64,000 bases of DNA from Burkholderiaceae bacterium (lineage in GTDB: Bacteria; Pseudomonadota; Gammaproteobacteria; Burkholderiales; Burkholderiaceae), in contig JAGTRK010000003.1 in NCBI GenBank assembly GCA_018261955.1, forward strand, positions 124,001 through 188,000. The letters are read 5' to 3'. A model generated the notes under the pieces. It was not told the DNA's origin, searched no databases, and was given only the letters and a program-made list of their open reading frames with translations. Shown one piece after another: positions 26,051 through 34,400 of the stretch. Position 1 is the first letter of the stretch. Every line of letters starts with the position of its first letter. The position numbers were made by a program, and so were the translations under genes.

Positions 26051-26566
26051 TTATTTGCGGCAGTCGTAAGGCCAGTTGAAATGAATTTGATCGGGCGCGG
26101 GTTTTTGCGTCGCGTCGATTGCAGGCGAAAAGCGCGCTTTGGTAAAACTGTGCACGATGAGTTGGTTGATTTGCGCGCTGGGCGCGGGCTCAATGACCAC
26201 AACCTTACCAACTTTTCCCTGTGCGTCAATGTCGGCGGTCAGAAATACATTGCCATGCAGTTTGGCTGCGCGCGCATCTTTTGGACAACGAACCTGCACC
26301 ACTTTGTTGAGCGGTTGGGCGCGTGTGATTAGGGCAGGTGGTAACTGGGCAATGCGCCGCTGTGCAGCGGCTTTGGCTTCTTGCTCAGCGCGTGCGTATT
26401 GTTCAGGATGCAATGTGCGTTCAACATACAATGCGGCGTTTTTCCACGCATCCATGACATCGGCGCGGGTGGGGAAGTGCAAGGGTTGCGGAAACCACAA
26501 CAACACAATCACAATACCGTGTAATAACGCACTGTTGAGCCAAAATACCCAGTTTTTACGCAACAT
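26051..26566 (-). CDS. tonB: TonB-like energy transducer with atypical short linker
   Basis: The 171-residue protein has one N-terminal membrane segment (about 9-24). A charged Ala/Glu/Arg-rich linker follows (about 50-80) where normal TonB has a proline-rich spacer. The C-terminal TonB fold has segments LHGNVFLTADIDAQGKVG, APSAQINQLIVHSFTKARFSPA and WPYDC. Two Cys (about 93 and 169) flank the domain. The missing Pro/Lys spacer raises the question of reach across the periplasm. The position between dapB and exbB-exbD supports a TonB role. It starts two bases after the dapB stop. Confidence 0.82.
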   Translation of the reverse strand: MLRKNWVFWLNSALLHGIVIVLLWFPQPLHFPTRADVMDAWKNAALYVERTLHPEQYARAEQEAKAAAQRRIAQLPPALITRAQPLNKVVQVRCPKDARAAKLHGNVFLTADIDAQGKVGKVVVIEPAPSAQINQLIVHSFTKARFSPAIDATQKPAPDQIHFNWPYDCRK

Positions 26567-26567
26567 A

Positions 26568-27374
26568 TTAAATCGTATTCAAACCCAAAACATCCTGCAT
26601 ATCAAACAAACCTGCTTGCTTGCGCCCATTCAAAAAGAGTGCCGCACGCATTGCGCCCGCGGCATAGGTTTGGCGTGAAGACGATTTGTGGGTGATTTCG
26701 ATGCGCTCGCCCGCGCCTGCAAACAAAACTGTATGGTCGCCAATCACATCACCGCCACGTATGGTCGAAAAGCCAATGGTTTTCTCATCACGAATGCCTG
26801 TGATGCCTTCGCGTCCGTAAACCGCACATTGCTTTAAGTCACGTCCCAAAACCTCTGCCACCACTTCACCCATTTTCAGTGCCGTGCCTGAAGGCGCATC
26901 GACTTTATTGCGGTGGTGGGTTTCGATGATTTCGATGTCGTAGCCTTGATTGAGAATCTTGGCGGCGAGTTCAAGAATTTTGAATGTGGCATTGACACCA
27001 ATGCCCATATTGGGGGAAAACACGATGCCCGTTTGCTCGGCGGTTTTGGCAATCAATGCTTTGCCTGCCGCGTCAAAACCTGTGGTTCCAATGACCAAGT
27101 TCACGCCTGCTTGCGCACACAGCGGCAGATAGTCCAAGGTCGCTTCGGGACGGGTAAAATCAATCACGCAATCCGCGCCTTTAATCGCCGCTGCGAAATC
27201 CGCAACAATATTTACACCAGTGGCGTGACCTAAAAAATCGCCCGCGTCTTTGCCGATGAAAGGGCTTTGCGCAGAGTCCACTGCGCCGTGTAGGGTGATT
27301 TGAGGATTGGACAGTGCTGTTTCAATCAACATGCGTCCCATGCGTCCAGACGCACCTGTGATGACTAATTTCAT
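26568..27374 (-). CDS. dapB: 4-hydroxy-tetrahydrodipicolinate reductase
   Basis: DapB reduces hydroxy-tetrahydrodipicolinate with NAD(P)H in the lysine/diaminopimelate pathway, which feeds peptidoglycan synthesis. The 268-residue product starts with the nucleotide site [13 protein letters not shown]. It also has [31 protein letters not shown] and the catalytic [16 protein letters not shown]. Its C-terminal block is [20 protein letters not shown]. It lies in a minus-strand run after bamE, in an arrangement known for betaproteobacteria. Confidence 0.97.
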   Translation of the reverse strand: MKLVITGASGRMGRMLIETALSNPQITLHGAVDSAQSPFIGKDAGDFLGHATGVNIVADFAAAIKGADCVIDFTRPEATLDYLPLCAQAGVNLVIGTTGFDAAGKALIAKTAEQTGIVFSPNMGIGVNATFKILELAAKILNQGYDIEIIETHHRNKVDAPSGTALKMGEVVAEVLGRDLKQCAVYGREGITGIRDEKTIGFSTIRGGDVIGDHTVLFAGAGERIEITHKSSSRQTYAAGAMRAALFLNGRKQAGLFDMQDVLGLNTI

Positions 27375-27411
27375 TGTTAACTCAGTATGGCTTCAAATTT
27401 CAGATAAAAGA

Positions 27412-27738
27412 TTATGGTGCGACCGTGCTGTGTTCAACTTTGGTGGCGATGTTGTTGGTGAACCAAATGGTCACGCGCTCTTGTTGCGCGGCTTGATAGT
27501 GTTTGTCCAAGCGATAAATATAATCCCAGCGGTCTTTGTGGAATAGGTCTTCTAACATTGGCGTGCCAAGGATGTTGGCAACTTCTGTCTTGCTCATGCC
27601 TTGTTGGATTGCTTTGGCGCGTCCTTCTTCAATCACATTGCCTTGTTGGATAGGTGCGCGGTAAGGGATGTTCACACATGCGCTCAGCCCAAAAATCATG
27701 GCGGCGATTAAACTGATGCGAGTCATTGTTTGTTTCAT
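27412..27738 (-). CDS. bamE: Outer membrane assembly lipoprotein BamE
   Basis: BamE is a small lipoprotein of the BAM complex that inserts outer-membrane proteins. I place the start at ATG 27738 because an AGGAAT site lies before it and the protein then begins with a lipoprotein signal (MKQTMTRISLIAAMIFGLSAC). A longer reading upstream adds a hydrophilic tail with no signal function. The 108-residue product has the family blocks IPYRAPIQQGNVI and QQGMSKTEVANILGTPMLEDLFHKDRWDYIYRL. It is divergent from fur, the frequent proteobacterial neighbour. Confidence 0.95.
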   Translation of the reverse strand: MKQTMTRISLIAAMIFGLSACVNIPYRAPIQQGNVIEEGRAKAIQQGMSKTEVANILGTPMLEDLFHKDRWDYIYRLDKHYQAAQQERVTIWFTNNIATKVEHSTVAP

Positions 27739-27915
27739 TTTGATTCCTGTATCGTCTGTGTTTATTGTTGTGCCAATGACATGAAGGGTATTTCGTGTCA
27801 AGGCAATTGAATTCATGTAAGATTACCATAAATTAAGTCTGAGTTGGCTGTAAGTGAGTCTGCGTGCGTAAATAATTGCAGTGGTCAATCGTTTAAAAAT
27901 GAATGTGAATGCATG

Positions 27916-28347
27916 ATGAGTAACTCTCAGGAATTAAAAAGCAGTGGCTTAAAGGTAACTTTGCCACGCTTGAAAATATTGGAATTGTTCCAAAACACGA
28001 TGGCGGGTGATCAGCGTCATTTGAGTGCTGAGGATGTGTATCGACTGCTATTGATTGAAGATATGGATATTGGATTGGCGACGGTTTATCGTGTGCTCAC
28101 GCAGTTTGAGCAGGCGGGTTTGTTGATTCGCCGCAATTTTGAATCAGGTAAAGCATTGTATGAACTCAATGGTGGGGAGCCGCACGATCATTTGTTGTGT
28201 TTGAGTTGTGGCAAGGTGATTGAGTTCAACGATGCGCCTTTGCAAGCGCGTCAAAATGAAATTGCCAACGAGTATCAATTCGTGATTCAAGAACGTGCGA
28301 TGACCTTGTATGGTGTGTGTAAAGACTGCCAAGCCAAACAAAAATAA
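27916..28347 (+). CDS. fur: Ferric uptake regulator Fur
   Basis: Fur is the iron-sensing repressor of uptake genes. The 143-residue product has the winged-helix part (SGLKVTLPRLKILELF, HLSAEDVYRLL, IGLATVYRVLTQFEQAGL) and metal sites in HDHLLCLSCGKVIEF plus GVCKDCQ. The start is one of two adjacent ATGs (27913, 27916). A longer frame from 27844 would add an unusual Cys-rich extension and is unlikely. It is divergent from bamE and not far from the tonB-exbBD genes. I saw no clear Fur box between fur and bamE. Confidence 0.96.
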   Translation: MSNSQELKSSGLKVTLPRLKILELFQNTMAGDQRHLSAEDVYRLLLIEDMDIGLATVYRVLTQFEQAGLLIRRNFESGKALYELNGGEPHDHLLCLSCGKVIEFNDAPLQARQNEIANEYQFVIQERAMTLYGVCKDCQAKQK

Positions 28348-28379
28348 TTCAAATTTAGATCATTTAGATACAAACCCTT

Positions 28380-29399
28380 TTGAACACCGCACACCTGCCT
28401 CTTTCCACGGATTTAGAAATCGCACGCCGATTGTCTGTCGCGCCCATGCTCGATTGGACGGATCGTCATTGTCGCTACTTTCATCGTTTGCTCTCAAAAA
28501 ATGTCTTGCTCTACACCGAGATGGTCAATGTCAATGCCATCTTGCATGGCGACGCGCATCGGCATTTGGACTTTAACGCGGCGGAGCATCCGATTGTTTT
28601 GCAACTCGGCGGCTCAGAGCCTGATTTGCTCGCGCGTTGCGCCAAAATCGCCCAAGACTGGGGTTATGACGAAGTCAATATCAATTGTGGTTGCCCATCT
28701 GAGCGTGTGCAAAGTGGGGCGTTTGGCGCGTGTTTGATGCACGAGCCTAACTTGGTTGCCGACGGTGTGAAAGCCATGCGTGATGCGGCGGACGTCGAAG
28801 TATCGGTCAAGCACCGCATTGGTTTGGATAAAAACGAAGATTATGGCTTTGTACGTGATTTTATTGGTACTGTGGCGCAGGCAGGGGTGCGTGTGTTTGT
28901 CGTACACGCGCGCAATGCGTGGCTCAAAGGTTTGAGCCCGAAAGAGAACCGTGATATTCCACCGTTGCGTTATGACGTGGTGCAGCGTTTGAAGCGGGAT
29001 TTTCCTGATGTGCACATCAGTGTCAATGGCGGGATTACTGATTACGAATCGGTGGCGCAGCATTTGCAGCAAGTCGATGGTGTGATGGTTGGGCGTTGGT
29101 TTTATCATGAACCGTTTGTGTTGGCTCAAGCAGATGCGCGGGTGTTTGGGCAAACCAATACGCCCATGCCTACGCGCGAACGCATATTGGCACAGTTGGT
29201 TGAATACGCTCAGTCGCAAATTGAGCAGGGCGTACCACTGCGCAATATGACGCGTCACTGGTTAAATTTGTTTCATGGTGTTGCGGGCGCGCGACGCTGG
29301 CGCGCACAGTTATCCGATGCCAATGTGCTTAAAAGCAACAATGCCTATTTACTGTTGCAAAACATACCCCGTGATTTAGCAGGAATTGAAGATGAGTGA
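28380..29399 (+). CDS. dusA: tRNA-dihydrouridine synthase A
   Basis: DusA reduces uridines 20 and 20a in the D-loop of tRNA with FMN and NADPH. The 339-residue product has RRLSVAPMLDWTDRHCRYF, YTEMVNVNAILHGD and HPIVLQLGGSEP. It also has the catalytic-cysteine motif NINCGCPSERVQSGAFGACLM, HARNAWLKGLSPKENR and SVNGGI. These match DusA better than DusB or DusC. No ATG exists in the early frame: a stop lies at 28365-28367, so the first usable codon is TTG at 28380, without a clear ribosome site. The start is therefore uncertain. It overlaps greB by eight bases. Confidence 0.95.
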   Translation: MNTAHLPLSTDLEIARRLSVAPMLDWTDRHCRYFHRLLSKNVLLYTEMVNVNAILHGDAHRHLDFNAAEHPIVLQLGGSEPDLLARCAKIAQDWGYDEVNINCGCPSERVQSGAFGACLMHEPNLVADGVKAMRDAADVEVSVKHRIGLDKNEDYGFVRDFIGTVAQAGVRVFVVHARNAWLKGLSPKENRDIPPLRYDVVQRLKRDFPDVHISVNGGITDYESVAQHLQQVDGVMVGRWFYHEPFVLAQADARVFGQTNTPMPTRERILAQLVEYAQSQIEQGVPLRNMTRHWLNLFHGVAGARRWRAQLSDANVLKSNNAYLLLQNIPRDLAGIEDE

Positions 29400-29892
29400 G
29401 CAAACCACCATCAAAAACTATATGACCCCACAAGGGTATGCACGTCTCAAAGCTGAGTTGTTGCAGTTACTCGATGTTGAGCGACCTGAGGTGGTGAGCA
29501 TTGTTTCTTGGGCGGCGAAAAATGGTGACCGTTCGGAAAATGGCGATTATTTGTATGGCAAAAAGCGTCTGCGTGAGATTGACAGACGCACGCGGTTTTT
29601 GAGCAAAGCCTTGGGAAGTGCTGTCGTGGTTGACCCTGCGGCACAAAACCATAATGACCAAGTGTTTTTTGGTGCAACGGTGACCTACTGGCGTGAGGCA
29701 GAACAAGTTGAGGAAACCATCAGCATTGTCGGGCGTGATGAGATTGATACTGACAGAAATTATGTGAGTTGGATGAGCCCGATTGCACGGGCTTTGCTGA
29801 AAAAAAGAGAAGGCGATGAAGTTCGACTTCAAACCCCTAAGGGGGTAGAAATCATTGAAATTGTTAAAGTGGTTTATAAAGAACTAAATTAA
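29392..29892 (+). CDS. greB: Transcription elongation factor GreB
   Basis: GreB enters the secondary channel of RNA polymerase and stimulates cleavage of backtracked transcripts. The 166-residue product has the N-terminal coiled coil (GYARLKAELLQLLDVERPEVV) with the tip NGDRSENGDYLYGKKRLREIDRR that carries the acidic Asp/Glu residues. A C-terminal FKBP-like part includes MSPIARALLKKREGDEV. The YGKKRLREID segment is typical of GreB rather than GreA. The ATG at 29392 has AGGA seven bases upstream within the end of dusA. Confidence 0.95.
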   Translation: MSEQTTIKNYMTPQGYARLKAELLQLLDVERPEVVSIVSWAAKNGDRSENGDYLYGKKRLREIDRRTRFLSKALGSAVVVDPAAQNHNDQVFFGATVTYWREAEQVEETISIVGRDEIDTDRNYVSWMSPIARALLKKREGDEVRLQTPKGVEIIEIVKVVYKELN

Positions 29893-30023
29893 AAGATGGT
29901 TTTTCGGGTATTTTTATACCAATCGTAAGCACTGAAATAAATTTAGAGAGCTTGGCAGACTGTGCAAATCATCAAAATTATTCCATATTCAAATATTTTT
30001 CTTTATAAAAGCAACAAAACTCT

Positions 30024-30051
30024 TTGATATATAAGAAAATTATCGTAAAAT
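30024..30051 (+). promoter_or_regulatory. Candidate sigma-70 promoter of pbpG
   Basis: TTGATA (30024-30029) is separated by 16 bases from TAAAAT (30046-30051). It lies 109 bases before the pbpG start, giving a leader of about 100 nt. The leader has two short stem-loops, ACGCA/TGCGT (30070-30086) and CCACG/CGTGG (30098-30113). The remainder of the 267-bp gap is AT-rich with nothing else recognised. Confidence 0.5.
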
Positions 30052-30159
30052 TGGAACAACTCAGTCGAAACGCATTTGATGTGCGTGAAGACTTAATCCA
30101 CGGTCACGCGTGGGAAGCCCCCTATTTATAAAAGAAAATATCCGCAAGTGAGGTGTTTT

Positions 30160-31425
30160 ATGAAAAAAACAACAAAAATTGGCTTGGCGACCATAGTGTC
30201 CTCAATGGTTTTTGCACTGCCTGTTTCAGCCAAGACATCCGCCAAAGTGGTTGCAAAACCCACCGCAAAAGTAGTGACCGCTAAAACTTCGGTAAAAGTG
30301 GCCGCTAAGGCAGTCGGTAAATCTGCCATCGCAACAAAAACAACGAGCAAAGCCAGTAAACTGGTTAAACAAGAGGTGGGCAACAAAAAAACTACAAAAA
30401 CCACCTCAACAACCGCAGTGCGAAAAAATCAGTTGTTGACCGTTTCAAAAAGCAATAAAGCCGTTAAAATTCAAAAAGCAGTGACTCAATCTGGCTCGAG
30501 TAAATCGGCGCGCAGTGTGGTTAAAGTTTCTTACAAACCCGCTACAGTTGTGGTTAAGCCCAAAGTGGTTGAGCGTGTGCCTGTGACTGTGGTTCCTCGT
30601 GTTTCTGGCTCTTATGGTCGTCAATTTGGTTTGAATGAAACCTATGATCCCGTTGGCTTGCGCGCCAGTGTGGCTTTGGTGGTCGATCAAAATAGTTGGA
30701 CAACTTTGTACGAAAAAAATGTGCAAACCGCTTTGCCGATTGCCTCTATCACCAAATTGATGACTGCTATGGTGACTTTGGACGCAGGTTTGGATATGAA
30801 TGAATACATCACCATCACGGATGAAGATGCGGCACATTATCACCATTCGCGTTTGACAGCGGGCACAACGTTGACGCGTCGTGACGTGATGTTGCTAGCA
30901 TTGATGTCCTCCGAAAATCGCGCTGCTTATGCGCTGGGACGCACGTATCCAGGTGGTATGGGTGCGTTTATTCAAGCGATGAACGCCAAAGCAGCCATGC
31001 TCAATATGTACTCTGCGCAGTTTGTCGATCCAAGTGGTTTGTCTTCTGCCAATCAAGCCAGTGCGATGGATTTGGCAAAAATGGTCAATGCGGCAACCCA
31101 GTACAAAACCATCCGTGAATTGTCAACCAACGACAGCGCGTACATCTACACAGCCGATGGCAACTACAAAAAATATGTCAACAGCAATCGTTTGATTACC
31201 CGCAATATGGGTTGGGACATTGGTTTGCAAAAAACCGGTACTTTGAGTGCCGCGGGCAAATGTTTGGTATTACAAACTCGAATCAATGGTACACCCAAAA
31301 TTATGGTGTTTTTGGACTCGCGCTCTGCGGACTCGCGCGTGACCGATGCGGTTAAATTAAAAGACTGGATTGAGTCGGGTGGCAACTCTTCACTTGCCAA
31401 TAGCGGCTTTGGCAATGGCAGTTAA
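30160..31425 (+). CDS. pbpG: D-alanyl-D-alanine endopeptidase (PBP7/PbpG-type) with Lys-rich N-terminal linker
   Basis: This is a periplasmic serine peptidase of family S11 that cleaves peptidoglycan cross-links. The product of about 421 residues begins with a signal peptide ending at SAK. A linker of about 110 residues follows, rich in Lys, Ala, Thr, Val and Ser (for example AKVVAKPTAKVV), resembling the Lys/Ala repeats of histone H1-like proteins. The catalytic domain has SITK (the serine of SxxK), SSEN (SxN) and QKTGT (KTG), all intact. The ATG at 30160 follows GAGGTG. The linker is much longer than in enteric PBP7. A terminator follows. Confidence 0.9.
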   Translation: MKKTTKIGLATIVSSMVFALPVSAKTSAKVVAKPTAKVVTAKTSVKVAAKAVGKSAIATKTTSKASKLVKQEVGNKKTTKTTSTTAVRKNQLLTVSKSNKAVKIQKAVTQSGSSKSARSVVKVSYKPATVVVKPKVVERVPVTVVPRVSGSYGRQFGLNETYDPVGLRASVALVVDQNSWTTLYEKNVQTALPIASITKLMTAMVTLDAGLDMNEYITITDEDAAHYHHSRLTAGTTLTRRDVMLLALMSSENRAAYALGRTYPGGMGAFIQAMNAKAAMLNMYSAQFVDPSGLSSANQASAMDLAKMVNAATQYKTIRELSTNDSAYIYTADGNYKKYVNSNRLITRNMGWDIGLQKTGTLSAAGKCLVLQTRINGTPKIMVFLDSRSADSRVTDAVKLKDWIESGGNSSLANSGFGNGS

Positions 31426-31442
31426 TATTTGAGATGCTAACG

Positions 31443-31470
31443 AAAAGCCTTCGCTCGCGAAGGCTTTTTT
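31443..31470 (+). terminator. Intrinsic terminator after pbpG
   Basis: A stem of about ten pairs, AAAGCCTTCG/CGAAGGCTTT, with a CTCG loop is followed by a run of T. It lies 17 bases after the pbpG stop and only 22 bases before the hrpA start. Confidence 0.85.
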
Positions 31471-31492
31471 ACATGCAGACACCAACCGTTAA

Positions 31493-34400
31493 ATGAGTAT
31501 TCGTGTGGAACACAAAGCAAAACAGGACACCAAGTCGTCCACAGATAAAAATAACAAACGTCCCCAAACTGAACGAGGACGAGGTGCTGCTCAACAGCAC
31601 TCAATACCAACGAATACCCAATCACACTCAATAAAATCCACTCAACCCAAATCCGTGCGTGCGTCAAATACCATACCCCGCGATGCTGCCAAAAAATCGT
31701 TGCCTGAATTGAGTCTTGAGCAAATCCAATCGCTACAAAAACGCATTGAGTTTCCTGAGGCTTTGCCCGTCTCGCAAGAAAAAGACGTGATTTGTAACTT
31801 GATTGCCAACAACCAAGTCGTGATTATTTGCGGTGAAACGGGTTCGGGTAAAACCACACAATTACCGAAAATGTGCTTGAGTCTGGGGCGCGGCGCAGGT
31901 GCTGGCGGGCGTGGGTTAATCGGTCACACGCAACCTCGACGCTTGGCTGCGACCAGCACCGCCAAACGCATTGCCGAGGAACTCGGCTCAGAACTTGGGC
32001 AAATCGTTGGCTATAAAATTCGCTTTGCGGATAAATTGCAAAAAGGTGCGTCGATTAAATTGATGACTGATGGGATTTTGTTGGCAGAGACGCAAACCGA
32101 CCGACTGCTGCGTCAATACGACACCATCATTATCGATGAGGCGCACGAGCGCAGTTTAAATATTGACTTTTTATTAGGCTATCTCAAAGAGATTTTGCCC
32201 AAACGCCCTGATTTAAAAATCATCATCACCTCAGCAACGATAGACGCGAATCGCTTTGCCGAGCATTTTTCAGCCAATGGCAAACTCGCACCGATTATCA
32301 ACGTGACGGGGCGCACTTATCCTGTGGAGGTGCGCTATCGCCCAATACAAGCCACTGAAAGCGACAAAGAACGTGGCTTGTACGATGGCATTGTCGATGC
32401 GGTCGATGAACTGGCGCGTGAGCAGGGCAACGGCGATGTGTTGGTGTTTCTCCCCGGGGAGCGCGAAATTCGCGAAGCCGCCGAGCATTTGCGCAAACAC
32501 CATCCTGCGCATACCGAAATTTTACCTTTGTTTGCGCGTTTATCGTCCTCTGAACAGGAGCGGATTTTTAAACGCTCAAACGCTCGGCGCATCGTGCTCG
32601 CCACTAACGTGGCGGAAACATCGTTGACTGTACCTGGCATTCGCTATGTGGTGGACACAGGTTTGGCGCGGGTGAAACGTTATTCATATCGCCAAAAAGT
32701 CGAACAATTGCAGATTGAACCGATTTCAAAAGCCGCTGCGAATCAACGCGCAGGACGGTGTGGTCGTGTGGCGGCGGGCGTGTGCATACGCTTGTACGAC
32801 GAGCAAGATTTTCAAAGCCGAAGTGACTTTACCGATCCAGAGATTCTGCGCTCGTCTTTAGCAAATGTGATTTTGCGCATGAAAGCCTTGGGTTTGACGC
32901 AAATTGAGCAATTTCCATTTGTACAAGCACCGCCCGCCAAAGCGATTAGCGATGGTTATCATTTGTTGCAAGAACTCGGTGCGGTCGATGTGCAAAACAA
33001 CTTGACCGACATTGGTCGTGCATTGGCCAAACTGCCGATTGACCCACGTGTCTCACGCATGATACTGTCTGCGCGCGATATGGGCGCGTTGCGCGAGGTG
33101 CTGATTATCGCTGCGGCTTTGTCGGTGCAAGATGTGCGCGACCGACCACAAGAAGCGCGCCAGCAAGCCGATGCGGCGCATGTTAAATTCGCCGATCCGC
33201 AGTCGGAATTTCTGAGTTATCTGAAAATTTGGCAGTGGTTTGAACAAGCGGTCGCGCATAAAAAATCCAATCGTCAGTTGCAAGAATTGTGCCGTGCAAA
33301 CTTTCTCAATCACCTGCGATTGCGCGAGTGGCGCGATGTTCATAGCCAATTGCGCACGCAGGTGTTGGAGCAGGGGTGGCGCGAGAATCAAACTGAGCCG
33401 ACCTATGAGCAGTTACACTGCGCCTTGCTCACAGGCTTGTTGGGGAATGTGGGGTTTAAAAACGAAGCCAAACCACTGCCGAATGCCACCGCACAGCAGC
33501 AAGCCCAACAAGCCAAACTCGGTCAACGAGCGCAATTTTATACAGGTGCGCGTGGCATTCAATTTTATCTGTGGCCAGGTACAAGCGTGAGCAAGAAAAA
33601 TGCCGCGTGGGTCATGGCGGGTGAGTTGGTCGAAACCTCGCGTCTGTTCGCACGCACAATTGCGAAAATTGAAGTCAAATGGTTGGAGCAAATCGCATCG
33701 CATTTATTGAATAAAACCTACTCCGAGCCTCGTTGGCGTAAAAAATCAGGGCAGGTGCAGGCGGACGAGCGCGCGACTTTATATGGTTTGGTGGTGTACA
33801 GCGCGCGTCCTGTGAGTTATGCGCGCATCCATCCAACCGAGGCGCGTGAAATTTTCATTCGCGACGGCGTGGCGCAACACGAGATAGAGGGGCGTTTTCC
33901 GTTTATTACCCACAACACGCAGTTGATTCACCAGATTGAAAAGTTGGAGCACAAATCGCGTCGTCAAGACGTTTTGGTTGATGATGAACTCATCGTTGCG
34001 TTTTATGATTCGGTGATTCCAAAGCATATTTGCGACACACGTGCTTTGCAAAAATGGCACGACACGCTGATTAAAACCGAGCCGAAAAAATTGTATCTGT
34101 CGCGCGAAGAACTCATGCGCCACGAAGCAGCGGGTGTGACCAGTGAGGTTTTTCCGAAAACGATGAGCGTGGGCGGTGTCGATTGTGCGCTGACCTATCA
34201 TTTTGAACCGGGTTCGCACCGCGATGGCGTGACCTTGGCTGTGCCTGTGACGGTGCTTAATTTTGTCGCGCAAACCCAGACCGAATGGTTGGTTGCGGGC
34301 ATGATTAAGGAAAAGGTGCAGGCATTGCTCAAATCGTTGCCGCAAAAGCTGCGCCGTCATTGTGTGCCCTTGCCAGAATTCACACAGGATTTTGTCGATT

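Noticed and set aside
27739-27912. Fur box between bamE and fur
   Set aside because: No 19-bp GATAATGATAATCATTATC-like sequence could be seen by eye; a weak match cannot be excluded.
29893-30023. Small gene in the AT-rich gap before pbpG
   Set aside because: No frame of useful length with a ribosome site is present; it looks like promoter and leader DNA.
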